This document shows, in pieces, positions 1 through 5,789 of a stretch of 15,089 nucleotides of DNA. The stretch comes from CAZNMF01 sp035547155. GTDB taxonomy: Bacteria; Acidobacteriota; Vicinamibacteria; Vicinamibacterales; SCN-69-37. How positions within the stretch are numbered: the stretch's first letter is position 1; each line of letters begins with the position of its first letter. The notes under the pieces were generated by a model. That model did no database searches. It was not told where the DNA came from and saw nothing but the letters and a program-made list of their open reading frames with translations. The translations under genes and the position numbers were made by a program. The DNA lies in the NCBI GenBank assembly GCA_035547155.1, contig DASZVJ010000017.1:1-15089 (forward strand), read 5' to 3'.

Positions 1-557
1 ATGGCCGCGCGCTCCACGCCGTCCGTCACGTCCCCCGTCGGATGCTCGAGCAGCAGCACCTGCGGATCGAGCGCGAGCGCGCGCGCCAGGTGCAGGCGCA
101 CGCGCTCGCCTGGCGTCAAAGCGCCACTCGCGACGTCGAGCCGCGGAGCCGCCAATTGCACGTCATCGGCCAGCGCGACGACACGCGCACGCGTGTCGTC
201 GCGCATCGGATCGATCGACGCGGTCAGCGTCAGTGCGATGTTGGCCGCCGCCGTCATCGTCTCCAGCAGCACCGCGCGACGCGTGACGATGCCGAAGCGA
301 TCGAGGGAGAGCAGCCAATCCGTGTCGGTCGCAATCGTGCGCGTGTCCTGCCCTTCGATCTCGACACGGCCTTCGTCCGGCAATGCCGCCGCCGTGATCA
401 GATGCATCACCGTCTCGGCCGCCGCCGCGTCGAGCCCGAACACCGCGAGGCGCTCGCGCGCATGCAGCTCGAGCCGGCGCACACGCAGCGGCTGGTCGCT
501 CCCGTGATCCTTGACGATGTCGGTGAGCACGATGAGCGGCTGCGCGCGGTCGCTCAT
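1..557 (-). CDS. ABC transporter ATPase-like protein with degenerate catalytic motifs (partial, C-terminus outside window)
   Basis: The reverse strand encodes 185 residues from ATG at 557 and is still open at the window edge. The order of an ABC ATPase is recognisable: beta strand and P-loop region at about 36-49, Q-loop region at 80-96, signature region near LTPGER (about 137-142), and Walker B at 156-166 (VLLLEHPTGDV). The key residues are altered. The P-loop reads GLDAAAAET, with Ala where the nucleotide-binding Lys should be. The Q-loop Gln appears to be Arg83 (IVTR). The signature LSGGQ reads LTPGE. The Walker B DE pair reads EH. It may be a non-hydrolysing partner subunit of an ABC complex, a regulatory ATPase remnant, or a divergent active family. 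The start overlaps the PHP gene stop by 4 bp (ATGA), so translation is probably coupled. The fold call is fairly firm. The substrate is unknown because the permease genes would lie outside the window. Confidence 0.75.
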   Translation of the reverse strand, partial: MSDRAQPLIVLTDIVKDHGSDQPLRVRRLELHARERLAVFGLDAAAAETVMHLITAAALPDEGRVEIEGQDTRTIATDTDWLLSLDRFGIVTRRAVLLETMTAAANIALTLTASIDPMRDDTRARVVALADDVQLAAPRLDVASGALTPGERVRLHLARALALDPQVLLLEHPTGDVTDGVERAA

Positions 558-1387
558 GCGCGACCGCGCGCGGCCATGAGCGCCATCAACGCGTCGAGCT
601 GCCCGGGCGGCGGACCGATGCGTCCGAGCCCGGCCGCGCGCCCAGTCCCGGGGCCGTGATAGTCCGATCCACCGGTCAGCACGAGGCCGAACGACGCGGC
701 GATCGCCTGATAACGCTCGACGGCCACGCGATCGTGGTCGGGATGAAAGACCTCGATGGCACGCATTCCGGCGTCCACCAGCGGCGCGATCAGATCGTCA
801 CGGCCGTACTTGCCTGGATGCGCGATCGAGGCCACGCCGCCTGCGCGGACGATGCGCTCGACGATGACCGACGGTGCCGCGCCGTCGCGGACGACGAATC
901 CTGGACGCCCCTCCACGAGATACCGATCGAATGCGTCGTTCATCGTCGGCACATGTCCCGCCGCGACGAGCGCCGCGGCAACCGCCGGACGTCCAAGCGC
1001 GCGTCCCGTGGACGCGGCTGACGCCAGGACCGCGTCGATGTCGACGGGTGCGCCGGCCGCCGACAGCCGCTCCGCAATGGCGACGACGCGCGCGCGGCGC
1101 AGCACGCGCTGCTCGGCCAGAAATGCCGCGAGATCCGCATCGTCCATGTCGATGCCGTAGCCGAGGATGTGGATGTCCTTTGCGCGATCGACCGCCGTCA
1201 TCTCGATGCCAGGCACGAACGCGAGTCCGGCGCGGCTCGCAGCCGCCGCAACCTGACCGATCGCGGCCGTCGTGTCGTGATCGGTGACGGCGATCGTACG
1301 GCAGCCGGCTGTGGCTGCTTCGGCGACGAGCGCTTCAGGCGTGGACCGGCCGTCCGATGCGGTCGTGTGGAGATGGAGATCGATCAT
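554..1387 (-). CDS. PHP-domain metal-dependent phosphoesterase (YciV/RNase AM-like)
   Basis: A 277-residue protein of the usual length for the YciV/RNase AM branch of PHP phosphoesterases. Members hydrolyse 3',5'-nucleoside bisphosphates or trim short RNA 5' ends in the cytoplasm with a trinuclear metal centre. The full ligand set is visible: HLHT at 5-8 with Asp12, TDHDT at 35-39 (His37), Glu62 in PGIEMT, His73 in HILGY, His190 in HPGKY, and Asp242 and His244 in GGSDYHG. An inserted helical domain lies at about 90-180, as in this family. ATG at 1387 overlaps the stop of the upstream Fur-rubrerythrin gene by 4 bp (ATGA), and its own stop overlaps the ABC-like start in the same way, so it is the third gene of a coupled operon. 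The domain assignment is firm. The exact substrate (pAp, RNA or another phosphoester) is inferred from family resemblance. Confidence 0.9.
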   Translation of the reverse strand: MIDLHLHTTASDGRSTPEALVAEAATAGCRTIAVTDHDTTAAIGQVAAAASRAGLAFVPGIEMTAVDRAKDIHILGYGIDMDDADLAAFLAEQRVLRRARVVAIAERLSAAGAPVDIDAVLASAASTGRALGRPAVAAALVAAGHVPTMNDAFDRYLVEGRPGFVVRDGAAPSVIVERIVRAGGVASIAHPGKYGRDDLIAPLVDAGMRAIEVFHPDHDRVAVERYQAIAASFGLVLTGGSDYHGPGTGRAAGLGRIGPPPGQLDALMALMAARGRA

Positions 1388-2358
1388 CGCGCCGCGGCCG
1401 CACGGCGCCGGCGCGCCGGGGTCTCGGATCGCGAGCGCGCCACGAGCGCGCGAAACTCGCGCACGAGCAGCTCGAAGTGCTGGCGCTCTTCATCGGCGAA
1501 CTCGAGGAACACGCGCTTGCCCTCGGACTCGTCGAGGCGCTCGCCGTAGCGTTTGAAGAAACGGTGCGACTCGCGCTCGCAGCGGATGCCGATGCGCAGC
1601 GCCTCGCGATCGTCCACGCCGTCGGCGGCGAGCTCGTCGACGCCGCCGGCGAACAGGCCGCGCGACGCGCTTTTGAAGAAGAGGAACGGCGGCTGGGACT
1701 CGACGTCCGGCTCGGCGGCGACGAGATCGCGATAGCGCGCCTCGAGCGTCGCGAGATGTTCCTTCTCCTCCTCGGCGAGCTTTTCGAACACACGGCGGCC
1801 GCGCGGATCGCGCGCGAGCTTCGTCGCTTTCGTGTAGAACGCGAGCCCGCTGCGCTCGGTCGCGATCGCGACGCGCAGCGCATCGCGCGCGAACACGGTC
1901 TCGAGCGGGACCGTCGGCGCCTTCGGCGGCAGCCCCGCCTGGCAGTACTCGCACGTGCCGTAGATCTGCAGCACGGTCTGCGACGCGCTGAAGCGCCGCG
2001 CGTGACACACCTCTTCGAGCAGGACCTCGATGTCCGAGCTCAGGAACTCGAACGACTGCTGGCAGCTCTTGCAGATGAGATGGAAGTGCCGCGGATGCCG
2101 GTACGCGTGCTCGAAGCGGATCTTGCCGTCGCCGAAATCGACGCGTCGCGCGATGCCCGCGTCGACCATCCATTGAATCGTGCGATAGATCGTCGCGCGG
2201 CTGATGCGCGCGTCCTCACCGCGAATGATCGAGACGAGCTCGTCCGCGCTCAAGTGGCCGTTCTGGCGCAGGAAGACGTGCACGATGAAATCGCGCTTGC
2301 CCGACCGGCGGCCGCCGGCGGGACGACGAGTCTCGACGAATTGATCGGGTGAGAGCAT
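1384..2358 (-). CDS. Fur-family regulator fused to a rubrerythrin-like diiron (ferritin-like) domain
   Basis: A 324-residue protein with two domains. Residues about 20-80 form a Fur-type winged helix (RISRATIYRTIQWMVDAGIA, then RRVDFGDGKIRFEH). Residues 81-140 look like the Fur dimerisation and metal region: a His cluster (His84, 88, 91, 93), CKSC at 96-99 and CEYC at 136-139, the usual structural zinc cysteine pairs. Residues about 155-310 form a four-helix ferritin-like domain with a complete rubrerythrin ligand pattern: Glu168, E198-x-x-H201, Glu261/263 and E291-x-x-H294. No rubredoxin Cys4 module follows, and the tail is Arg/Ala-rich. Known Fur proteins are about 130-160 residues, so the fusion doubles the length. 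It probably couples DNA binding to iron, peroxide or oxygen sensing at the diiron site (inference). It lies 36 bp after erpA and overlaps the PHP gene by 4 bp. No Shine-Dalgarno sequence is seen before the ATG. The domains are well supported and the combined function is not. Confidence 0.9.
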   Translation of the reverse strand: MLSPDQFVETRRPAGGRRSGKRDFIVHVFLRQNGHLSADELVSIIRGEDARISRATIYRTIQWMVDAGIARRVDFGDGKIRFEHAYRHPRHFHLICKSCQQSFEFLSSDIEVLLEEVCHARRFSASQTVLQIYGTCEYCQAGLPPKAPTVPLETVFARDALRVAIATERSGLAFYTKATKLARDPRGRRVFEKLAEEEKEHLATLEARYRDLVAAEPDVESQPPFLFFKSASRGLFAGGVDELAADGVDDREALRIGIRCERESHRFFKRYGERLDESEGKRVFLEFADEERQHFELLVREFRALVARSRSETPARRRRAAAAR

Positions 2359-2394
2359 ACGGGACGAGCGGGCCGGACGATCCGCGTCGCGCGC

Positions 2395-2724
2395 CTAGGC
2401 GCTGAACGAGGAGCCGCACCCGCACGTCGACTTCGCGTTCGGATTCTTGATCGTGAACCCGCCGCCCATGTTGTTGTCGACGAAATCCACTTCGGCGCCC
2501 TTCAAATACGACATGCTGATCGGATCGACGAACAACCGCACGCCGTTGACCTCGAACACCTGATCGGCCTCGGCGTTGCCTTCGCCCTCGTCGATCATCA
2601 GGCCGTACTGGAAGCCCGAGCACCCGCCACCCTGGACGAACACGCGAAGCCCCGCGCCCTCTTTGTTCTCTTCGGCCAGCAAGTCGTGAATCTTCTCCGC
2701 CGCCGTTTCGGTCACGTGAATCAT
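2395..2724 (-). CDS. erpA: A-type iron-sulfur carrier protein (ErpA/IscA/HesB family)
   Basis: A 109-residue protein that carries and delivers Fe-S clusters to apoproteins in the cytosol. The three invariant cysteines are present: Cys35 in GGGCSGFQYG, and Cys101 and Cys103 in the C-terminal CGCGSSFSA. The closing sequence matches ErpA more closely than IscA. The open frame extends far upstream, but the family N-terminus (MIHVTETAAEKI) begins at ATG 2724. A TATAAT box lies 6 nt before that ATG, so this start is preferred. It is the first gene of a minus-strand unit followed after 36 bp by the Fur-rubrerythrin fusion, which links cluster assembly with an iron regulator. The A-type carrier identity is firm. 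The choice of erpA over iscA rests on sequence flavour and the absence of neighbouring iscSU. Confidence 0.92.
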   Translation of the reverse strand: MIHVTETAAEKIHDLLAEENKEGAGLRVFVQGGGCSGFQYGLMIDEGEGNAEADQVFEVNGVRLFVDPISMSYLKGAEVDFVDNNMGGGFTIKNPNAKSTCGCGSSFSA

Positions 2725-2736
2725 GATCCAATTATA
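2725..2736 (-). promoter_or_regulatory. Leaderless-type promoter of erpA
   Basis: On the minus strand a perfect TATAAT (2736-2731) is followed by six bases and then the erpA ATG at 2724. Sigma-70 initiation normally occurs about 7 nt after the -10 box, which places the 5' end on the ATG itself. There is no room for a Shine-Dalgarno sequence. A weak -35 candidate (TCAGCA, 17-bp spacer) lies upstream. Confidence 0.7.
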
Positions 2737-2751
2737 CGCCCGAGTTTTCGC

Positions 2752-2757
2752 TATGCT
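2752..2757 (+). promoter_or_regulatory. Possible -10 element for the pgi unit
   Basis: TATGCT at 2752-2757 on the plus strand matches the sigma-70 -10 consensus at four of six positions and lies in the short divergent region between erpA and pgi. It would give a leader of about 45 nt before ATG 2809. No convincing -35 is seen, so this is weak. Confidence 0.3.
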
Positions 2758-2808
2758 GAGGACGGGCCCGCCGTCGCATTCGCCTTCACGGCCGCCCCTC
2801 TCACCTAT

Positions 2809-4425
2809 ATGTCTGTCGATGCCGTCTTGAAGCAACTCGTCGCAACAACGCTCGCCTCGCGCACTTGGCAGCGCGATCCAGAAGCCTTCGTCGGCGCCGG
2901 CGCCGCACCGGCCGTCTACGCCTCGATCCGCAACCGGCTCGGCTGGCTGGACGCGCCGTCCGGCATGACCGCGCGCGCGGCCGAAGTGCAAGCCGTCGCC
3001 GACGCGGTCGCGCGCGACGGCCTGACGGATGTCTATCTCCTCGGCATGGGCGGCAGCAGCCTCTGTGCCGAAGTCCTGCGCGAGGTCCTGGGCAAGACGG
3101 GTCACGGCGCGCGCCTGACCGTCCTCGATACGACGGACGAGCGGACGATCCGTGGCGTGACCGACGCGCTCGTGCCTGCGCGGTCGTGCTTCCTCGTGTC
3201 GAGCAAGAGCGGCTCGACGATCGAAGTCACGTCCCTCGAACGGCATTTCTGGTCGATCGTCTCGGCGGCGACGAAGACGCCCGGTCAGCACTTCATCGCC
3301 ATCACGGATGAGAAGACGGACCTCGTGTCGCACGCGTCGACGTCCGGCTATCGCCACACGTTCATCAACCCGTCGGACATCGGTGGCCGGTACTCCGCGT
3401 TGTCGCTGTTCGGTCTCGTCCCCGCGTCGCTCATCGGCATCGCGGCAGCGGATCTGCTCACGCCGGCGCAGGAGATGGCCGATCAGTGCCGGCTCGACGA
3501 CGGGACGAACCCGGGGCTGCGGCTGGGCGCGTTCATGGGCGCGCATGCGAAAGACGGGCGCGACAAGCTGACGATTCTTGCGCCCGCATCGCTCGCGCCG
3601 CTGGGCGCGTGGATCGAGCAGCTCGTCGCCGAGAGCACGGGCAAGCTCGGACGCGGCATCCTGCCGGTCGTCGGCGAGCCGATTGGCGCGCCCTCAGGCT
3701 ACGGCAGCGATCGCGCGTTCGTCGCGATCGTGCCGCCTGACGCGGCAGAGATCCGAAAGGCCGCGGCCGCGCTCGAGTCCGCCGGCCATCCCGTCTTCAC
3801 GATCGAGACGACGGCCGCTCAGCTCGGCGCCGAGTTCTTCCGCTGGGAGTTCGCGACAGCGATTGCCGGAGCCGTGCTCGATCTCAATCCCTTCGACGAG
3901 CCCGACGTGCGCGGCGCCAAGCTCCGCACGCAGGCGCAGCTCGATGTGCAGCGCGCGACCGGCGCGTTCAAGATCGATCCGCCGTTCGACAAGGGCCCGG
4001 GATACTCGCGCCGCGAAGTGGCGGGCGACACGTCAGCCACGCGGTCGTATCTCGCCATTCTCGATTACCTGCCGGCGCAACCGGGCCGCGCCGCCGTCAT
4101 CGAGCGTCTGCGCGCCGCGCTGCTGACGCGCGGCACGATCGCGACGACGTACGGCGTTGGCCCGCGCTATCTGCACTCGACGGGCCAGTACCACAAGGGC
4201 GGCCCGAACACGGGCATCTTCCTGCTGATGACGGCCGCCGACGCGAGCGCGACGCCGATTCCCGACGCGAGCTATACCTTCGCGACGCTCAAGCACGCGC
4301 AGGCGTTCGGCGATTTCGATTCACTCGCCGGCATGGGGCGCCGCGTGATCCACTACCACATCGAGGATCAGACCGCGGACTTCGCCGCCGAGCTCGAGAA
4401 GGTCGTCCTCGGATTGAAGGCGTGA
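2809..4425 (+). CDS. pgi: Glucose-6-phosphate isomerase (Tal-Pgi-type isomerase half, stand-alone)
   Basis: A 538-residue protein that interconverts glucose 6-phosphate and fructose 6-phosphate in the cytosol. It has two SIS domains. The first contains GMGGSS at 79-84 and the sugar phosphate loop SKSGST at 132-137. Other PGI features are GGRYS at 192-196, the Glu in LVAESTGK (about 272-279), NPFDEPDVRGAK at 360-371, and the catalytic His462 in GQYHKGGPNTG. The wording of the motifs resembles the isomerase half of bifunctional transaldolase-PGI proteins more than E. coli Pgi, but no transaldolase domain is attached. The frame is open back to 2686, but those residues overlap the erpA promoter and look non-coding, so ATG 2809 is chosen. 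No clear Shine-Dalgarno precedes it. Its TGA overlaps the next start by one base (TGATG). The function is well supported. Confidence 0.9.
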   Translation: MSVDAVLKQLVATTLASRTWQRDPEAFVGAGAAPAVYASIRNRLGWLDAPSGMTARAAEVQAVADAVARDGLTDVYLLGMGGSSLCAEVLREVLGKTGHGARLTVLDTTDERTIRGVTDALVPARSCFLVSSKSGSTIEVTSLERHFWSIVSAATKTPGQHFIAITDEKTDLVSHASTSGYRHTFINPSDIGGRYSALSLFGLVPASLIGIAAADLLTPAQEMADQCRLDDGTNPGLRLGAFMGAHAKDGRDKLTILAPASLAPLGAWIEQLVAESTGKLGRGILPVVGEPIGAPSGYGSDRAFVAIVPPDAAEIRKAAAALESAGHPVFTIETTAAQLGAEFFRWEFATAIAGAVLDLNPFDEPDVRGAKLRTQAQLDVQRATGAFKIDPPFDKGPGYSRREVAGDTSATRSYLAILDYLPAQPGRAAVIERLRAALLTRGTIATTYGVGPRYLHSTGQYHKGGPNTGIFLLMTAADASATPIPDASYTFATLKHAQAFGDFDSLAGMGRRVIHYHIEDQTADFAAELEKVVLGLKA

Positions 4426-5069
4426 TGCGCGCGACGCTGGCGCTCGCGCTCGTGGCCGTCTCGGCCTGGCCGATCGCCGCCGCTCAGCGTCAAACGCGCA
4501 GCCCGCTGTTTCCGCCGGAGAACCTCGGCATTCTCGAGAGCCCGGATCGCGAGGAGTGGCAGCAGCCCGATCGCATCATGGACGCGCTCGGGATCGCGGA
4601 TGGCTCGGTCGTCGCGGACATCGGCGCTGGCGGCGGCTGGTTCACGATCCGCCTCGCGAGGCGCGTGCAACAGAAGGGCCTCGTCTACGCGGAGGACGTG
4701 CAGCCGGAGATGCTGGACTCGATCTCGCGCCGCGTCACCGATCAGCAGCTCCGCAATGTGCGCATGACGCTCGGCACGGTCGACGATCCACGACTGCCGC
4801 CGGGACTGCACGCCGCGCTGATGGTCGATCTCTATCCGCAGCTCGGCGATCCGATCGCGTTCCTGCGCAACATCGCCAAATCGCTCGCACCGGACGGCCG
4901 TCTCGGCATCGTCGATTTCAAGACGGACGGCGCCGGCGGTCCTGGACCGCCGCTGGATCAGCGCCTGGGGCCTGACGTCGTGAAGCGCAACGCCGCGCAG
5001 GCGGGCCTGAGCCTCGTCAAAGAAGAGACGTTCCTGCGGTATCAGTACTTTTTGATTTTCGGAAAGTGA
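4425..5069 (+). CDS. Class I SAM-dependent methyltransferase with predicted signal peptide
   Basis: A 214-residue protein. The N-terminus (Met-Arg, then a hydrophobic stretch to about residue 20, ending in AAAQ) looks like a Sec signal peptide cleaved near residue 20-21. The rest is a Rossmann methyltransferase: motif I VVADIGAGGGWF at 62-73, an acidic residue after strand 2 (YAEDVQPEM), a strand 4 region MVDLYPQL, and a C-terminal RYQYFLIFGK strand. Just ahead of motif I is a segment with EEWQQPDRIMDALG. The substrate cannot be told from sequence. An exported SAM enzyme is odd because SAM is cytosolic; the leader might instead be an uncleaved membrane anchor. ATG 4425 overlaps the pgi TGA; a GTG one codon earlier is possible. 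Translation is probably coupled to pgi. The fold is firm and the location is predicted by eye. Confidence 0.8.
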   Translation: MRATLALALVAVSAWPIAAAQRQTRSPLFPPENLGILESPDREEWQQPDRIMDALGIADGSVVADIGAGGGWFTIRLARRVQQKGLVYAEDVQPEMLDSISRRVTDQQLRNVRMTLGTVDDPRLPPGLHAALMVDLYPQLGDPIAFLRNIAKSLAPDGRLGIVDFKTDGAGGPGPPLDQRLGPDVVKRNAAQAGLSLVKEETFLRYQYFLIFGK

Positions 5070-5074
5070 ACGCC

Positions 5075-5095
5075 GGGCGCCCACAAGGGGCGCCC
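5075..5095 (+). terminator. GC-rich hairpin after the methyltransferase gene
   Basis: A perfect 8-bp inverted repeat (GGGCGCCC at 5075-5082 and 5088-5095) flanks a 5-nt ACAAG loop, starting 5 bp after the methyltransferase stop. There is no T tract, so if it ends transcription it is a non-canonical terminator or an mRNA 3' end stabiliser. Confidence 0.45.
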
Positions 5096-5143
5096 CGACG
5101 AGGACGACGGGCCACGGGCTACGCGCGTCGATGACAGATGTAG

Positions 5144-5161
5144 GCCGGGTCTTTACCCGGC
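5144..5161 (-). terminator. Hairpin downstream of bioY (terminator or REP-like element)
   Basis: A perfect 7-bp inverted repeat (GCCGGGT at 5144-5150, ACCCGGC at 5155-5161) with a 4-nt CTTT loop lies 10 bp beyond the bioY stop in the convergent spacer. There is no U-rich tail on either strand. The shape also suits a dispersed REP-like intergenic palindrome; this window holds only one copy. Confidence 0.4.
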
Positions 5162-5171
5162 GTGATACAGA

Positions 5172-5771
5172 TCACGCGCGGCCGAGGACGCGCCAGACGC
5201 GCGGCAGGACGAGGGCGGCGGCCGTGATCTTGAGGACGTCCAGTACGACGAACTGCACGAGCCCGAGCGTGATCGCGGTCGCGATCGAATGTGTGAACGC
5301 GATGGTCAGCCACGACACGCCGCCGAGATAGATGATCGCCAGGCCGGCCAGCATCGCTGCCACGGACGAGAGATAGCGGCGATCCCATCCGCGCTCCGCG
5401 AGCCAGCCTGTGACGAACGCCGCGAGCGGATACGCCATGAGGTAGCCGCCGGTCGGGCCGGCCAGCCGCAGCAGTCCCGGTGGCAGCGTCGCGGACGGCG
5501 CGAACACTGCCGCTCCTGTCGCGCCGAGCGCGACATACAGCACCTGCGTGAGCGCGCCAAGACGCGATCCCAATGCCGCGGCGATCAGCAGCGCCGCGAT
5601 GTGCGCGAACGTGATGGGCACGGCCGTGAACGGCAGCGGGATCGTAAACTGGGCGGACGCCGCCGTAATGGCGACGCCGAGCGCGACCGACGCCACGCGT
5701 ACGGGCGTCGTCGACGTGAATTGACGCACGGAGTAGTCGAGCAGCGTGCCGGTCTGAGTGTTCACAGCCAC
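5172..5771 (-). CDS. bioY: Biotin transporter substrate-binding component BioY
   Basis: A 199-residue, very hydrophobic protein with about six membrane segments. It is the S-component that binds biotin in the inner membrane, alone or with an ECF module. BioY hallmarks are the IPLPFTAVPIT segment (about 44-54), the A-L-G-x-R-x-G-A segment ending the second helix (about 66-73), and GPTGGY at 105-110 followed by the MAYPLAAFVTGWLAERG helix. The first residue is encoded by GTG at 5771; a second GTG two codons later is an alternative. The first is preferred because a TAAAAT box sits 6 nt before it. No bioM, bioN or biotin synthesis gene is visible nearby, so it may act alone or use a shared ECF module encoded elsewhere. 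It is divergent from thiD with an 18-bp gap and convergent with the methyltransferase. No biotin repressor operator was recognised. Confidence 0.93.
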   Translation of the reverse strand: MAVNTQTGTLLDYSVRQFTSTTPVRVASVALGVAITAASAQFTIPLPFTAVPITFAHIAALLIAAALGSRLGALTQVLYVALGATGAAVFAPSATLPPGLLRLAGPTGGYLMAYPLAAFVTGWLAERGWDRRYLSSVAAMLAGLAIIYLGGVSWLTIAFTHSIATAITLGLVQFVVLDVLKITAAALVLPRVWRVLGRA

Positions 5772-5783
5772 GGGTGGATTTTA
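5772..5783 (-). promoter_or_regulatory. Leaderless-type promoter of bioY
   Basis: On the minus strand TAAAAT (5783-5778) is followed by six bases and then GTG at 5771, the same geometry as erpA and the HIT gene. A TTGTCA hexamer (5808-5803, minus strand), one mismatch from the -35 consensus, lies 19 bp upstream inside the thiD coding start; that spacer is longer than ideal. The bioY promoter therefore overlaps the beginning of thiD. Confidence 0.6.
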
Positions 5784-5789
5784 GTCCAA

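Noticed and set aside
1..507. Plus-strand open frame at the window start
   Set aside because: Ser/Arg-rich translation with no motif, opposite the ABC-like gene, which keeps Walker B and signature regions in order.
1357..2352. 331-codon plus-strand frame over the Fur-rubrerythrin gene
   Set aside because: The minus-strand protein has all Fur and diiron motifs; the plus-strand product has none.
2686..2808. Upstream extension of pgi to 2686
   Set aside because: It overlaps the start and promoter of erpA and its residues do not resemble PGI sequence; ATG 2809 fits better.
2725..3546. N-terminal extension of erpA (open frame back to 3546)
   Set aside because: The extension is antisense to pgi and shows no family similarity; the A-type carrier N-terminus and the -10 box both point to ATG 2724.
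5772..5789. TPP riboswitch ahead of thiD or biotin-responsive operator ahead of bioY
   Set aside because: The gap is only 18 bp, too short for a riboswitch, and no inverted repeat resembling a biotin operator is present.
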